Source: Clostridium sp. AM22-11AC (lineage in GTDB: Bacteria; Bacillota; Clostridia; Lachnospirales; Lachnospiraceae). From it: DNA of 64,000 bases. Below the pieces are notes generated by a model, which was given only the letters and a program-made list of their open reading frames with translations, was not told the origin of the DNA and searched no databases. How positions within the stretch are numbered: position 1 is the first letter of the stretch; each line of letters starts with the position of its first letter. Location: positions 16,131 to 80,130 of the forward strand of contig NZ_QUCM01000017.1 of assembly GCF_003473545.1 (NCBI RefSeq), written 5' to 3'. The position numbers were made by a program, and so were the translations under genes. Positions 1 to 8,251 of this stretch are shown here, piece after piece.

Positions 1-2
1 GT

Positions 3-113
3 CCAACGCTGCCTGCGTTCCTGTCCCCGGCGGTGTTGAAAGTGCTGGTGGAGAAGTTTCATATTGCGGGAATCACGACGGTGGAAGAGGATATGAAGTT
101 GTTTTTTGGATAG
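3..113 (+). CDS. hcp: Hydroxylamine reductase / hybrid-cluster protein, C-terminal end only
   Basis: Only the last 36 codons are in the window; the gene enters from the left edge and stops with TAG at 111-113. The visible residues read [20 protein letters not shown], followed by an acidic tail ending in MKLFFG. This matches the conserved C-terminus of hybrid-cluster proteins (the LPAFLSP block). Hcp is a cytoplasmic Fe-S-O cluster enzyme that handles hydroxylamine or nitric oxide in anaerobes. The related carbon monoxide dehydrogenase family has a similar tail, so that is the main alternative. No terminator is evident before the next promoter at 153. Confidence 0.7.
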   Translation, partial: PTLPAFLSPAVLKVLVEKFHIAGITTVEEDMKLFFG

Positions 114-152
114 ATACTGTGTATTTTTAAAGTTTTCTCCTCAGTTTAGCCG

Positions 153-181
153 TTGACATTTCCATCCCCAGTCATTATAAT
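153..181 (+). promoter_or_regulatory. Sigma-A promoter for the ileS T-box transcript
   Basis: A consensus TTGACA at 153-158 is followed after 17 bases by a consensus TATAAT at 176-181. Transcription should start near 188, just ahead of the T-box leader. Confidence 0.9.
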
Positions 182-187
182 GTAACT

Positions 188-446
188 GTTATAATGAAAG
201 TTATAAAAGAAAAGCCAAGAAGGAGACAGTATCCTTTTCCAAACATTACAGAGAGCCGGTGCAGGTGGAAATCCGGTATCAGTAGGAGAAAGGAGAAGAT
301 CACTCCGGAGCTGCCAGCTGAAGTTTTAAGTAGGCCGGGCCGCATTTCCTGCGTTAAGGGAACTCATATGATGGTATGCAGTAACAGGTGGTTGAACGAA
401 TCTAAGCTTTCGTCCTTTTACGGGGATGGAAGCTTTTTCTTTTTTA
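188..446 (+). promoter_or_regulatory. T-box riboswitch leader (Ile specifier)
   Basis: The untranslated leader of ileS has the T-box hallmarks in order. There is an AGAGAG-containing stem I distal region at about 250-257. A specifier codon ATC (Ile) at 299-301 is followed by the CCGGAGCTGCCAGCTGAA side of stem I. A divergent T-box bulge (GGTGGTTGAACG) lies at 387-398. A terminator hairpin at 404-436 (AAGCTTTC...GGAAGCTT) runs into a T-rich tract. Uncharged tRNA-Ile is expected to pair with the ATC codon and the T-box bulge, favouring the antiterminator and ileS transcription. The match to isoleucine fits the downstream gene. Confidence 0.9.
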
Positions 447-555
447 TGGTGATGCACCGTCAGGTGACAGATCCATGTATTGAAAATTCAGGGCGCTGAC
501 CTTGAAAAGTACCTGTGAGACATTCTTCAAATTTAGAAATGGAGGAAAAGCAAGG

Positions 556-3500
556 ATGTATGACAAAGTCCCCACAGACCTTAAGTTTGTGGAAAGAGAA
601 AAAGAAGTCGAAAAGTTCTGGGAAGATGAACACATTTTTGAGAAGAGTATTAAGATGCGTGAAGGCTGCCAGCCATATGTATTCTATGATGGACCGCCAA
701 CCGCAAACGGTAAGCCGCATATCGGCCATGTTGAGACCCGTGTAATCAAGGATATGATCCCGAGATTTCGCGCTATGAAGGGCTATATGGTTCCAAGAAA
801 GGCCGGCTGGGATACTCACGGACTTCCTGTAGAACTGGAAGTAGAAAAGAAGTTAGGCCTTGACGGAAAGGACCAGATCGAAAAATACGGTCTGGAGCCA
901 TTTATCAAGCAGTGTAAGGAAAGTGTCTGGAAATACAAGGGCATGTGGGAAGATTTCTCCGGCACTGTTGGTTTCTGGGCTGATATGGACAATCCATATG
1001 TTACCTACCACAATTCCTTTATTGAGTCTGAATGGTGGGCATTAAAGCAGATCTGGGATAAAGGCCTGTTATACAAGGGCTTTAAGGTAGTTCCTTATTG
1101 CCCACGCTGCGGTACCCCGCTTTCCTCCCACGAGGTAGCGCAGGGATACAAGGACGTAAAAGAGCGTTCTGCAGTGGTACGTTTTAAAGTAAAAGGGGAA
1201 GATGCTTATATCCTGGCATGGACCACAACCCCATGGACCCTTCCAAGCAACCTGGCACTTTGCGTAAACCCAAATGAAGAATACGTAAAAGTGAAGGCAG
1301 CAGACGGCTATACCTATTACATTGCACATGCATTAATGGAAAAGGTATTAGGAGAAGGCTGTGAGGTTCTGGAAACTTATGTAGGTAAGGATCTGGAATT
1401 CAAGGAATATGAGCCATTATACGACTGCTCCGTTCCATACTGCGAGAAGCAGCACAAAAAAGCGTTCTATGTTGTATGTGATACCTATGTAACCTTAACA
1501 GATGGTACCGGAATCGTACACATTGCTCCTGCATTTGGTGAAGACGATGCTAATGTAGGCCGCAAGTACAACCTGCCTTTCGTCCAGTTAGTTGATGCAA
1601 AGGGTGATATGTCAGCAGATACTCCATTTGCAGGCAAGTTTGTAAAAGATGCTGATCCATTAGTATTAAAAGACTTAAAAGAAAAAGGCCTGTTATTTGA
1701 TGCTCCTGCATTTGAGCACAGCTATCCACACTGCTGGAGATGCGGTACTCCACTGATCTACTATGCAAGAGAATCCTGGTTCATTAAGATGACTGCTGTT
1801 AAGGATGACCTGATCCGCAATAACAACACCATTAACTGGGTACCTGAGTCTATTGGTAAAGGCCGTTTCGGTGACTGGCTGGAGAACATTCAGGACTGGG
1901 GCATTTCCAGAAACAGATATTGGGGAACTCCATTAAATATCTGGGAGTGCGAGTGCGGACATCAGCATTCCATCGGAAGCATTGAAGAATTAAAGAGCAT
2001 GTCTGACAACTGCCCGGATGATATTGAACTTCACCGTCCATACATTGACGCTGTTACCATCCGCTGCCCGAAGTGCGGCAAGCAGATGAAGCGTGTACCG
2101 GAAGTTATCGACTGCTGGTTCGACTCTGGTGCAATGCCATTTGCACAGCATCATTATCCATTTGAGAATAAGGAACTGTTTGAGTCCCAGTTCCCGGCTC
2201 AGTTCATTTCCGAGGCTGTAGACCAGACTCGTGGATGGTTTTACTCCCTGTTAGCTGAGTCTACCTTACTGTTCAACAAGGCTCCTTACGAAAATGTAGT
2301 TGTAATGGGTCTGGTTCTGGATGAGAACGGACAGAAGATGAGTAAGTCCAAGGGAAATGCAGTTGACCCATTTGACACCTTACAGAAGCATGGCGCAGAT
2401 GCCATCAGATGGTTCTTCTATACCTGCTCCGCTCCATGGATCCCGAAGAGATACCAGGATAAGGCAGTGACCGAAGGACAGAGAAAGTTCATGGGTACCT
2501 TATGGAATACCTACGCATTCTGGGTATTGTATGCAAATATCGACAACTTTGACGCTACCAAATACAGCTTAGAATATGATAAGCTGCCGGTAATGGATAA
2601 GTGGCTGCTGTCCAAGATGAACTCCATGGTCAAGGCAGTAGATGACAACCTGATGAACTACCGTATCCCTGAGGCTGCAAAGGCTCTCCAGGAATTCGTA
2701 GATGATATGAGTAACTGGTACGTGCGCAGAAGCCGTGAGCGTTTCTGGGCAAAGGGCATGGAGCAGGATAAGATCAATGCCTATATGACCCTGTACACCG
2801 CTCTTGTAACTGTTGCAAAGGCAGCTGCTCCTATGATCCCGTTCATGACAGAGCAGATCTACCAGAACCTGGTAAGAAAGATCGACAAGACCGCTCCGGA
2901 AAGCGTTCATCTGTGCGACTTCCCTGTAGTAAAGGAAGAGTGGATTGATGAGAAGTTAGAAGCAGATATGGAAGAAGTTCTGGATACTGTTGTTATGGGC
3001 CGTGCAGCCAGAAATACAGCAAATATCAAGAACCGTCAGCCAATCGCCCAGATGTATGTAAAGGCAGACCATGCATTATCTGATTTCTATGTAGAGATCA
3101 TTGAAGAAGAGTTAAATGTAAAGAAAGTAACCTTTACAGATGACGTAAGAGCCTTCACTTCCTATACATTTAAGCCACAGTTAAAGACCGTAGGACCAAA
3201 ATACGGCAAGCTGTTAGGAAAGATCCGTGAAGCACTGACCAACTTAGACGGAAGTGCTGCTATGGATACTTTAAATGAGACCGGCGCATTAACCTTTGAC
3301 TTTGACGGACAGGAAGTTGTTCTTACAAAGGATGACCTGTTGATCGATGTAGCAAAGAAAGATGGTTATGTAACAGAAGAAGACAACTATGTAACTGTTG
3401 TCCTGGATACCAACCTGACTCCTGAACTGATCGAAGAAGGTTTTGTCCGCGAAGTGATCAGCAAGATCCAGACCATGCGTAAGGAAGCTGGCTTTGAGGT

Positions 3501-3684
3501 TATGGACCACATCGGCGTATACCAGAGCGGCAACGACAAGATCGCTGAGCTGATCAAGAACAACGCAGATGAGATCAAGAGCGAGGTTATGGCTGATTAC
3601 ATCCACTTAGGTGAGATGAAGGGCTTCACCAAAGAGTGGAACATCAACGGCGAGACTGTTATGTTAGGTGTGGAAAAGCTGTAA
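556..3684 (+). CDS. ileS: Isoleucyl-tRNA synthetase, long eukaryote-like type
   Basis: This class I synthetase charges tRNA-Ile and edits misactivated valine in the cytosol. The predicted protein has 1042 residues. The class I signature HIGH lies in GPPTANGKPHIGH near residue 56, and KMSKS lies in ENGQKMSKSKGN near residue 595. The tryptophan-rich tRNA-dependent body and the C-terminal anticodon-binding region follow. I chose ATG 556 because GGAGG at 541-545 sits 10 bases upstream; an upstream in-frame start at 502 lacks such a site. The length and the absence of the C-terminal zinc ribbon found in the E. coli type place it with the IleS2 class, which is known for low mupirocin sensitivity. 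Expression is controlled by the T-box leader, and a terminator follows at 3763. Confidence 0.97.
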   Translation: MYDKVPTDLKFVEREKEVEKFWEDEHIFEKSIKMREGCQPYVFYDGPPTANGKPHIGHVETRVIKDMIPRFRAMKGYMVPRKAGWDTHGLPVELEVEKKLGLDGKDQIEKYGLEPFIKQCKESVWKYKGMWEDFSGTVGFWADMDNPYVTYHNSFIESEWWALKQIWDKGLLYKGFKVVPYCPRCGTPLSSHEVAQGYKDVKERSAVVRFKVKGEDAYILAWTTTPWTLPSNLALCVNPNEEYVKVKAADGYTYYIAHALMEKVLGEGCEVLETYVGKDLEFKEYEPLYDCSVPYCEKQHKKAFYVVCDTYVTLTDGTGIVHIAPAFGEDDANVGRKYNLPFVQLVDAKGDMSADTPFAGKFVKDADPLVLKDLKEKGLLFDAPAFEHSYPHCWRCGTPLIYYARESWFIKMTAVKDDLIRNNNTINWVPESIGKGRFGDWLENIQDWGISRNRYWGTPLNIWECECGHQHSIGSIEELKSMSDNCPDDIELHRPYIDAVTIRCPKCGKQMKRVPEVIDCWFDSGAMPFAQHHYPFENKELFESQFPAQFISEAVDQTRGWFYSLLAESTLLFNKAPYENVVVMGLVLDENGQKMSKSKGNAVDPFDTLQKHGADAIRWFFYTCSAPWIPKRYQDKAVTEGQRKFMGTLWNTYAFWVLYANIDNFDATKYSLEYDKLPVMDKWLLSKMNSMVKAVDDNLMNYRIPEAAKALQEFVDDMSNWYVRRSRERFWAKGMEQDKINAYMTLYTALVTVAKAAAPMIPFMTEQIYQNLVRKIDKTAPESVHLCDFPVVKEEWIDEKLEADMEEVLDTVVMGRAARNTANIKNRQPIAQMYVKADHALSDFYVEIIEEELNVKKVTFTDDVRAFTSYTFKPQLKTVGPKYGKLLGKIREALTNLDGSAAMDTLNETGALTFDFDGQEVVLTKDDLLIDVAKKDGYVTEEDNYVTVVLDTNLTPELIEEGFVREVISKIQTMRKEAGFEVMDHIGVYQSGNDKIAELIKNNADEIKSEVMADYIHLGEMKGFTKEWNINGETVMLGVEKL

Positions 3685-3762
3685 AGTAGCCATATAATAA
3701 TGGTAAAATATGGTTTAATATCCGTATTTAAGTTGAAATAGACTGGAAAAAATGGTAATATG

Positions 3763-3800
3763 AGGGACAGGGCAGAAATGTTACCTGTCCCTTGTTTGTA
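3763..3800 (+). terminator. Rho-independent terminator after ileS
   Basis: AGGGACAGG at 3763-3771 pairs with CCTGTCCCT at 3784-3792 and is followed by the T-rich stretch TTGTTTGTA. The intergenic stretch up to the next gene (3906) shows no further recognisable element. Confidence 0.85.
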
Positions 3801-3905
3801 TCATTTATTTGTCAAACAGATCAGCAGCGCGTGCAGGCGTGTGCGGGTCAAAATATGGGTATGCTTTCTGTAAAGGGGGCATATGGGAAAATGAGGAGGA
3901 AGGCT

Positions 3906-6362
3906 ATGAAAAATACAGGCTTTGACAAGGCTTTGTTCAAAAGTGCAGTAACCTTTAATGTAAAAAACATGTTCCGTCGTACCATCGACGAAGCAACCCC
4001 TCAGCAGATCTTCCAGGCTGTGGCTTATACAGTAAAGGACGATATCATTGACCAGTGGATAACAACCCACAAGGAATATGAGAAAAAAGATGTAAAGACC
4101 CTTTATTATCTGTCTATGGAGTTTTTAATGGGTCGTGCCCTTGGAAACAATATGATCAATCTTCGTGAATATAAGGAGATCGCAGAAGCATTAGACGAAA
4201 TGGGCTTTGACTTAAATGCTATCGAAGACCAGGAACCGGATGCAGCATTAGGAAATGGTGGTTTAGGACGTTTAGCAGCATGCTTCCTTGACTCTTTAGC
4301 AACCCTGGGCTATCCGGCATATGGCTGCGGTATCCGTTACCGTTATGGTATGTTCAAACAGAAGATCGAAGATGGTTATCAGGTAGAAGTTCCGGATAAC
4401 TGGCTGGAAAATGGCAATCCATTTGAGATCCGCCGTCCGGAGTATGCTGTAGAAGTAAAATTCGGCGGCTATGTACGTATTGAAGACCGCAATGGTATGA
4501 GCCATTTCGTACAGGAAGGTTATCAGTCTGTAAAGGCTGTTCCATATGACCTGCCAGTTGTAGGCTATGGCAACCACATTGTAAATACACTTCGTATCTG
4601 GGATGCTGAACCTGTTAATACCTTTAACCTGGACTCCTTTGACCGTGGTGATTATCAGAAGGCTGTTGAGCAGGAAAACCTGGCTAAGAACATCGTTGAG
4701 GTCCTTTATCCAAATGATAACCATTATGCAGGTAAGGAACTGCGTTTAAAACAGCAGTATTTCTTCATCTCTGCCAGCGTTCAGAGAGCAGTACAGAAAT
4801 TTAAAGAAAAACATGACGACATCCATCAGTTCCCTGAGAAGGTTGTATTCCAGTTAAATGATACCCATCCAACTGTAGCAATTCCTGAGTTAATGCGTAT
4901 CCTCTTAGACGATGAAGGCCTTACCTGGGAAGAAGCATGGGATATTACTACAAGAACCTGTGCATACACCAACCACACGATCATGTCTGAGGCATTAGAG
5001 AAGTGGCCGGTAGACTTATTCTCCCGTCTGCTTCCACGTATCTATCAGATCGTAGAAGAGATCAACCGCCGTTTTGTAAATGAGATCCAGCAGAGATATC
5101 CTGGTGATCAGGACAAGATCGCAAAGATGGCAGTTGTATACAATGGTCAGGTAAGAATGGCTTATATGGCTATTGTAGCAGGCTTCTCTGTAAATGGTGT
5201 TGCAAGACTGCATACTGAGATCTTAAAGCATGAGGAGTTAAAAGACTTCTATGAGATGATGCCTGAGAAGTTCAACAACAAGACCAATGGTATCACCCAG
5301 AGACGTTTCCTGCTTCACGGCAACCCATTATTAGCTGACTGGGTAACTGACAAGATTGGCGATGAGTGGATCACAAACCTGCCTCATATTAAAGAACTGG
5401 CAGCATTTATGGATGATAAGGAATGCCAGAAGGAATTCCTGGATATTAAATATAAGAATAAAGTACGTCTGGCTAAGTACATTAAGGAGCACAACGGCAT
5501 TGACGTTGATCCAAACTCTATTTTTGATGTACAGGTTAAGAGACTTCATGAGTACAAGCGTCAGCTGATGAACATTCTCCATGTTATGTACCTTTACAAT
5601 CAGTTAAAGGATAACCCAAACATGGATATGGTTCCAAGAACCTTTATTTTCGGCGCTAAGGCAGCAGCAGGCTACCGCCGTGCAAAACTGACTATTAAGC
5701 TGATCAATGCAGTAGCAGATGTGATCAACAATGATAAGTCCATTAATGGAAAGATCAAGGTTGTATTTATTGAAGACTACCGCGTATCCAACGCAGAGAT
5801 CATCTTTGCAGCAGCAGATGTCAGCGAGCAGATCTCCACAGCCAGCAAGGAGGCTTCCGGTACCGGTAACATGAAGTTCATGTTAAACGGTGCTCTTACA
5901 TTAGGAACTATGGATGGTGCAAATGTTGAGATCGTAGAAGAAGTTGGACAGGAAAATGCCTTTATCTTTGGCCTTTCTGCAGACGAAGTTATCAATTATG
6001 AGAATAACGGCGGCTATAATCCAATGGATATCTTCAACAACGATCCTCAGATCCGCAGAGTACTGATGCAGCTGACCAATGGATATTATTCACCAAAGGA
6101 TCCGCAGATGTTTAAGGAAATCTATGATTCTCTGTTAAATAACTGTGGCGGCAGCCGTCCGGATACTTACTTTATCCTGAAAGACTTCCGTTCCTATGCA
6201 GAGGCTCATGAGAAGATCGACAAGGCTTACAGAGACAGACAGTGGTGGGCAAAAGCAGCTCTTATCAATGTTTCCCACAGCGGTAAGTTTACTTCTGACC
6301 GTACCATTGAAGAGTATGTAAGAGATATCTGGCATCTGAAAAAGGTGACATTAGAGCAGTAA
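3906..6362 (+). CDS. glgP: Glycogen/starch (alpha-glucan) phosphorylase
   Basis: The enzyme releases glucose-1-phosphate from the non-reducing ends of glycogen or maltodextrin using pyridoxal phosphate. The 818-residue length is the usual bacterial size. Recognisable blocks include YLSMEFLMGRAL near the N-terminus, ALGNGGLGRLAACFLDSLA, and the PLP-lysine region EASGTGNMKFMLNGALTLGT near residue 660, followed by DGANVEI. ATG 3906 is preceded by AGGAGGAAGG with good spacing; an upstream in-frame start at 3792 lies in the ileS terminator and is unlikely. The gene is monocistronic, with its own terminator at 6411. No other glycogen genes are adjacent. Confidence 0.96.
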   Translation: MKNTGFDKALFKSAVTFNVKNMFRRTIDEATPQQIFQAVAYTVKDDIIDQWITTHKEYEKKDVKTLYYLSMEFLMGRALGNNMINLREYKEIAEALDEMGFDLNAIEDQEPDAALGNGGLGRLAACFLDSLATLGYPAYGCGIRYRYGMFKQKIEDGYQVEVPDNWLENGNPFEIRRPEYAVEVKFGGYVRIEDRNGMSHFVQEGYQSVKAVPYDLPVVGYGNHIVNTLRIWDAEPVNTFNLDSFDRGDYQKAVEQENLAKNIVEVLYPNDNHYAGKELRLKQQYFFISASVQRAVQKFKEKHDDIHQFPEKVVFQLNDTHPTVAIPELMRILLDDEGLTWEEAWDITTRTCAYTNHTIMSEALEKWPVDLFSRLLPRIYQIVEEINRRFVNEIQQRYPGDQDKIAKMAVVYNGQVRMAYMAIVAGFSVNGVARLHTEILKHEELKDFYEMMPEKFNNKTNGITQRRFLLHGNPLLADWVTDKIGDEWITNLPHIKELAAFMDDKECQKEFLDIKYKNKVRLAKYIKEHNGIDVDPNSIFDVQVKRLHEYKRQLMNILHVMYLYNQLKDNPNMDMVPRTFIFGAKAAAGYRRAKLTIKLINAVADVINNDKSINGKIKVVFIEDYRVSNAEIIFAAADVSEQISTASKEASGTGNMKFMLNGALTLGTMDGANVEIVEEVGQENAFIFGLSADEVINYENNGGYNPMDIFNNDPQIRRVLMQLTNGYYSPKDPQMFKEIYDSLLNNCGGSRPDTYFILKDFRSYAEAHEKIDKAYRDRQWWAKAALINVSHSGKFTSDRTIEEYVRDIWHLKKVTLEQ

Positions 6363-6410
6363 GACCCGTTCGTGCAGCGCATGAATGGTAATAAAAACTG
6401 TGATTTATGG

Positions 6411-6450
6411 GGGATGCTGCAGAAGCCTGCGTTTTTGCGGCATCCCTTTA
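6411..6450 (+). terminator. Rho-independent terminator after glgP
   Basis: GGGATGCTGC at 6411-6420 pairs with GCGGCATCCC at 6437-6446 (one mismatch), followed by TTTATT. Confidence 0.85.
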
Positions 6451-6464
6451 TTGAAAAATGATTT

Positions 6465-6521
6465 CTTCAAATGTGTTCTGGAAATATGTTCCTGAAACGT
6501 ATCCCCAGAATACATTTGAAG
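6465..6521 (+). repeat. 57-base near-perfect inverted repeat in the metF leader
   Basis: CTTCAAATGTGTTCTGG (6465-6481) pairs with CCAGAATACATTTGAAG (6505-6521), with one G-T position. The inner ATATGTT/AACGTAT arms continue the helix around a very small loop. It lies between the glgP terminator and the metF ribosome binding site (about 6537). There is no T-tract, so it is not a simple terminator. It could be an mRNA-stabilising or attenuating stem, or a small mobile palindrome. Confidence 0.75.
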
Positions 6522-6551
6522 ATATGTTTTATGAAAGAAAGGATCTACATT

Positions 6552-7412
6552 ATGAAGATAAAAGATATACTGGCAGAGGGCAGACCAACCCTTTCATTTG
6601 AAGTATTCCCTCCAAAGACAGCAGATGCTTATGAGTCCGTAGAAAAGGCAGCTTCCAAGATCGCCCAATTAAAGCCGGATTTTATGAGCGTTACTTACGG
6701 TGCAGGCGGCGGAACCAGTGATTATACAGTAAAGATCGCTTCTACTATTAAAGAAGAGTATGGCGTGACACCACTGGCTCATCTTACCTGTGTTTCTTCT
6801 ACCAGAGAGAAAGTACATCATGTATTAGAAGAATTAAAGGCACATAAGATCGAAAATGTCCTGGCACTGAGGGGTGATATCCCACAGGACGGAAAAACAC
6901 CGGAAGTTTATCACTATGCTTCTGAGCTGATCCGTGAGATTAAAGAAGCAGGGGATTTCTGTATTGGTGCAGCCTGCTATCCGGAAGGACATCCGGAATC
7001 TTCTAATAAGTCTGTGGATATGGACTATTTAAAGCAGAAGGTGGACGCTGGCTGTGATTTTGTCACTACCCAGATGTTCTTTGACAACAGCCTTCTTTAC
7101 AGCTATTTATACCGCATCCGTGAGAAAGGCATTACCATTCCTGTGATCGCAGGTATCATGCCTGTTACCAGCGGAAGCCAGTTAAAGCGTATTGCACAGA
7201 TGTCCGGAAGCTATATGCCGGCACGTTTCTTATCTTTAGTCGATAAATACGGAGATAATCCGGCAGCTATGAAGCAGGCTGGTATCGCTTATGCTACAGA
7301 TCAGATCATCGACCTTCTGGCAAATGGTATTAAGGGAATTCATGTGTACACCATGAATAAGCCGGATGTAGCTGCACAGATCCAGAGCAATATTTCAGAG
7401 CTGCTGAAATAA
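6552..7412 (+). CDS. metF: Methylenetetrahydrofolate reductase
   Basis: MetF reduces 5,10-methylene-THF to 5-methyl-THF, the methyl donor used by the MetH encoded downstream. The 286-residue protein has the family's N-terminal LSFEVFPPKT block, SVTYGAGGG near residue 48, LTCVSS, LALRGDIP near residue 100 and the TQMFFDNSLLYSYL segment of the TIM-barrel flavoenzyme. ATG 6552 follows GAAAGGA with acceptable spacing. An in-frame upstream start at 6471 would lie inside the large inverted repeat and is rejected. The order metF, MetH activation protein, metH on one strand indicates a methionine-synthesis unit; a hairpin element lies in the gap to the next gene. Confidence 0.95.
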   Translation: MKIKDILAEGRPTLSFEVFPPKTADAYESVEKAASKIAQLKPDFMSVTYGAGGGTSDYTVKIASTIKEEYGVTPLAHLTCVSSTREKVHHVLEELKAHKIENVLALRGDIPQDGKTPEVYHYASELIREIKEAGDFCIGAACYPEGHPESSNKSVDMDYLKQKVDAGCDFVTTQMFFDNSLLYSYLYRIREKGITIPVIAGIMPVTSGSQLKRIAQMSGSYMPARFLSLVDKYGDNPAAMKQAGIAYATDQIIDLLANGIKGIHVYTMNKPDVAAQIQSNISELLK

Positions 7413-7413
7413 C

Positions 7414-7510
7414 GTAATGAGTCCAAAAGAAAAACAAGCCATTAACGAAGGTTCCGCCTGCGAATGCAGGCAGTAGAGCACGATAGTGTGGGAACCTGAG
7501 TGAACGGCTT
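7414..7510 (+). repeat. Dispersed hairpin element, full-length copy A
   Basis: The first 41 bases (7414-7454) recur at 10695-10735 with one difference. The element then folds. AAGCC at 7436-7440 faces GGCTT at 7506-7510, GGTTCC at 7450-7455 faces GGAACC at 7491-7496, GCCTGC at 7456-7461 pairs with GCAGGC at 7466-7471 around a GAAT loop, and a small CAC-GATA-GTG hairpin follows. Related cores occur at 12823-12873 and 43637-43673. It begins two bases after the metF stop codon. Confidence 0.7.
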
Positions 7511-7533
7511 GGGACAGGAGGACATACAGGAAA

Positions 7534-8184
7534 ATGGAACTGGCAGATATTAACAGAAGAGAGGTTTTACGCTATCTGGGGTATAAAAACCAGGAGGCAG
7601 ACGAAAATGTAAGTAGGATCGTGGAAGACTGCCTGGAGCTTTTGTGGAAAAATGTTTCACCTAAGTACCGGGTGCGGGAATTTCCTCTTACTCTGGGAGC
7701 AGACAATCGGATCGATGGGGAAGTTTTCCAGACAAAAAGCAGAAATCTTTCTGTTAATTTAAAAGACTGTGAAAAAATACTGGTTTTTGCCGCAACGTTG
7801 GGTGTGGGAGCGGATTACCTGATCCAGAAGTACAACCGCCTGGAAATGAGCCGGGCAGTGATCTTGCAGGCTGCTTCTGCGGCTATGATCGAGGAATACT
7901 GCGATCAGGTGTGTGAAGGCCTGAAAAAAGAGTACGAAGAAAAAGGCCTGTATCTGCGGCCAAGGTTCAGTCCCGGATACGGGGATTTTTCTTTAAGCTG
8001 CCAGAGCGCTGTTTTAGATGCACTGGATGCAGGAAAGCACCTGGGGATCAAACTGACAGACAGTTTTCTGATGATGCCTTCCAAATCCGTAACAGCAGTG
8101 ATCGGAGTGAGCCAAAAGCCCCACCGCTGTGACGTAAAGGGCTGTGAGGCCTGCGGAAAAACAGACTGCCTGTACAGGCGGTAG
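7534..8184 (+). CDS. Free-standing methionine synthase activation-domain protein
   Basis: The 216-residue protein corresponds to the C-terminal reactivation domain of cobalamin-dependent MetH (Met_synt_B12 family), here a separate gene. That domain binds S-adenosylmethionine and helps reductive remethylation of oxidised cob(II)alamin. The visible signature is RPRFSPGYGDFSL near residues 145-157, which matches the AdoMet-binding RxxxGYG motif. A C-terminal Cys cluster (CDVKGCEACGKTDC) is unusual for the family and may bind a metal. ATG 7534 has AGGAGG at 7517-7522. The following metH product lacks this domain, so the two are expected to act together. Confidence 0.9.
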   Translation: MELADINRREVLRYLGYKNQEADENVSRIVEDCLELLWKNVSPKYRVREFPLTLGADNRIDGEVFQTKSRNLSVNLKDCEKILVFAATLGVGADYLIQKYNRLEMSRAVILQAASAAMIEEYCDQVCEGLKKEYEEKGLYLRPRFSPGYGDFSLSCQSAVLDALDAGKHLGIKLTDSFLMMPSKSVTAVIGVSQKPHRCDVKGCEACGKTDCLYRR

Positions 8185-8251
8185 CGGACAGAGTCATTAT
8201 GAACTGTTACGCTTAAATAGATCAGATAAAATAGATCAAAAGAGGTTTAAT

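Noticed and set aside
194-499. Open frame of 101 codons ahead of ileS
   Set aside because: It lies wholly inside the T-box leader and crosses its terminator; it has no ribosome binding site and the composition follows RNA stems.
6447-6551. Possible SAM riboswitch before metF
   Set aside because: The region is a single long palindrome without the conserved core bases of SAM-I, SAM-II or SAM-IV riboswitches.
7436-7510. Cloverleaf-like fold resembling a tRNA
   Set aside because: It lacks the TTC-type T-loop, an anticodon arm with normal geometry and a CCA-compatible end, and parts of it recur as a dispersed element.
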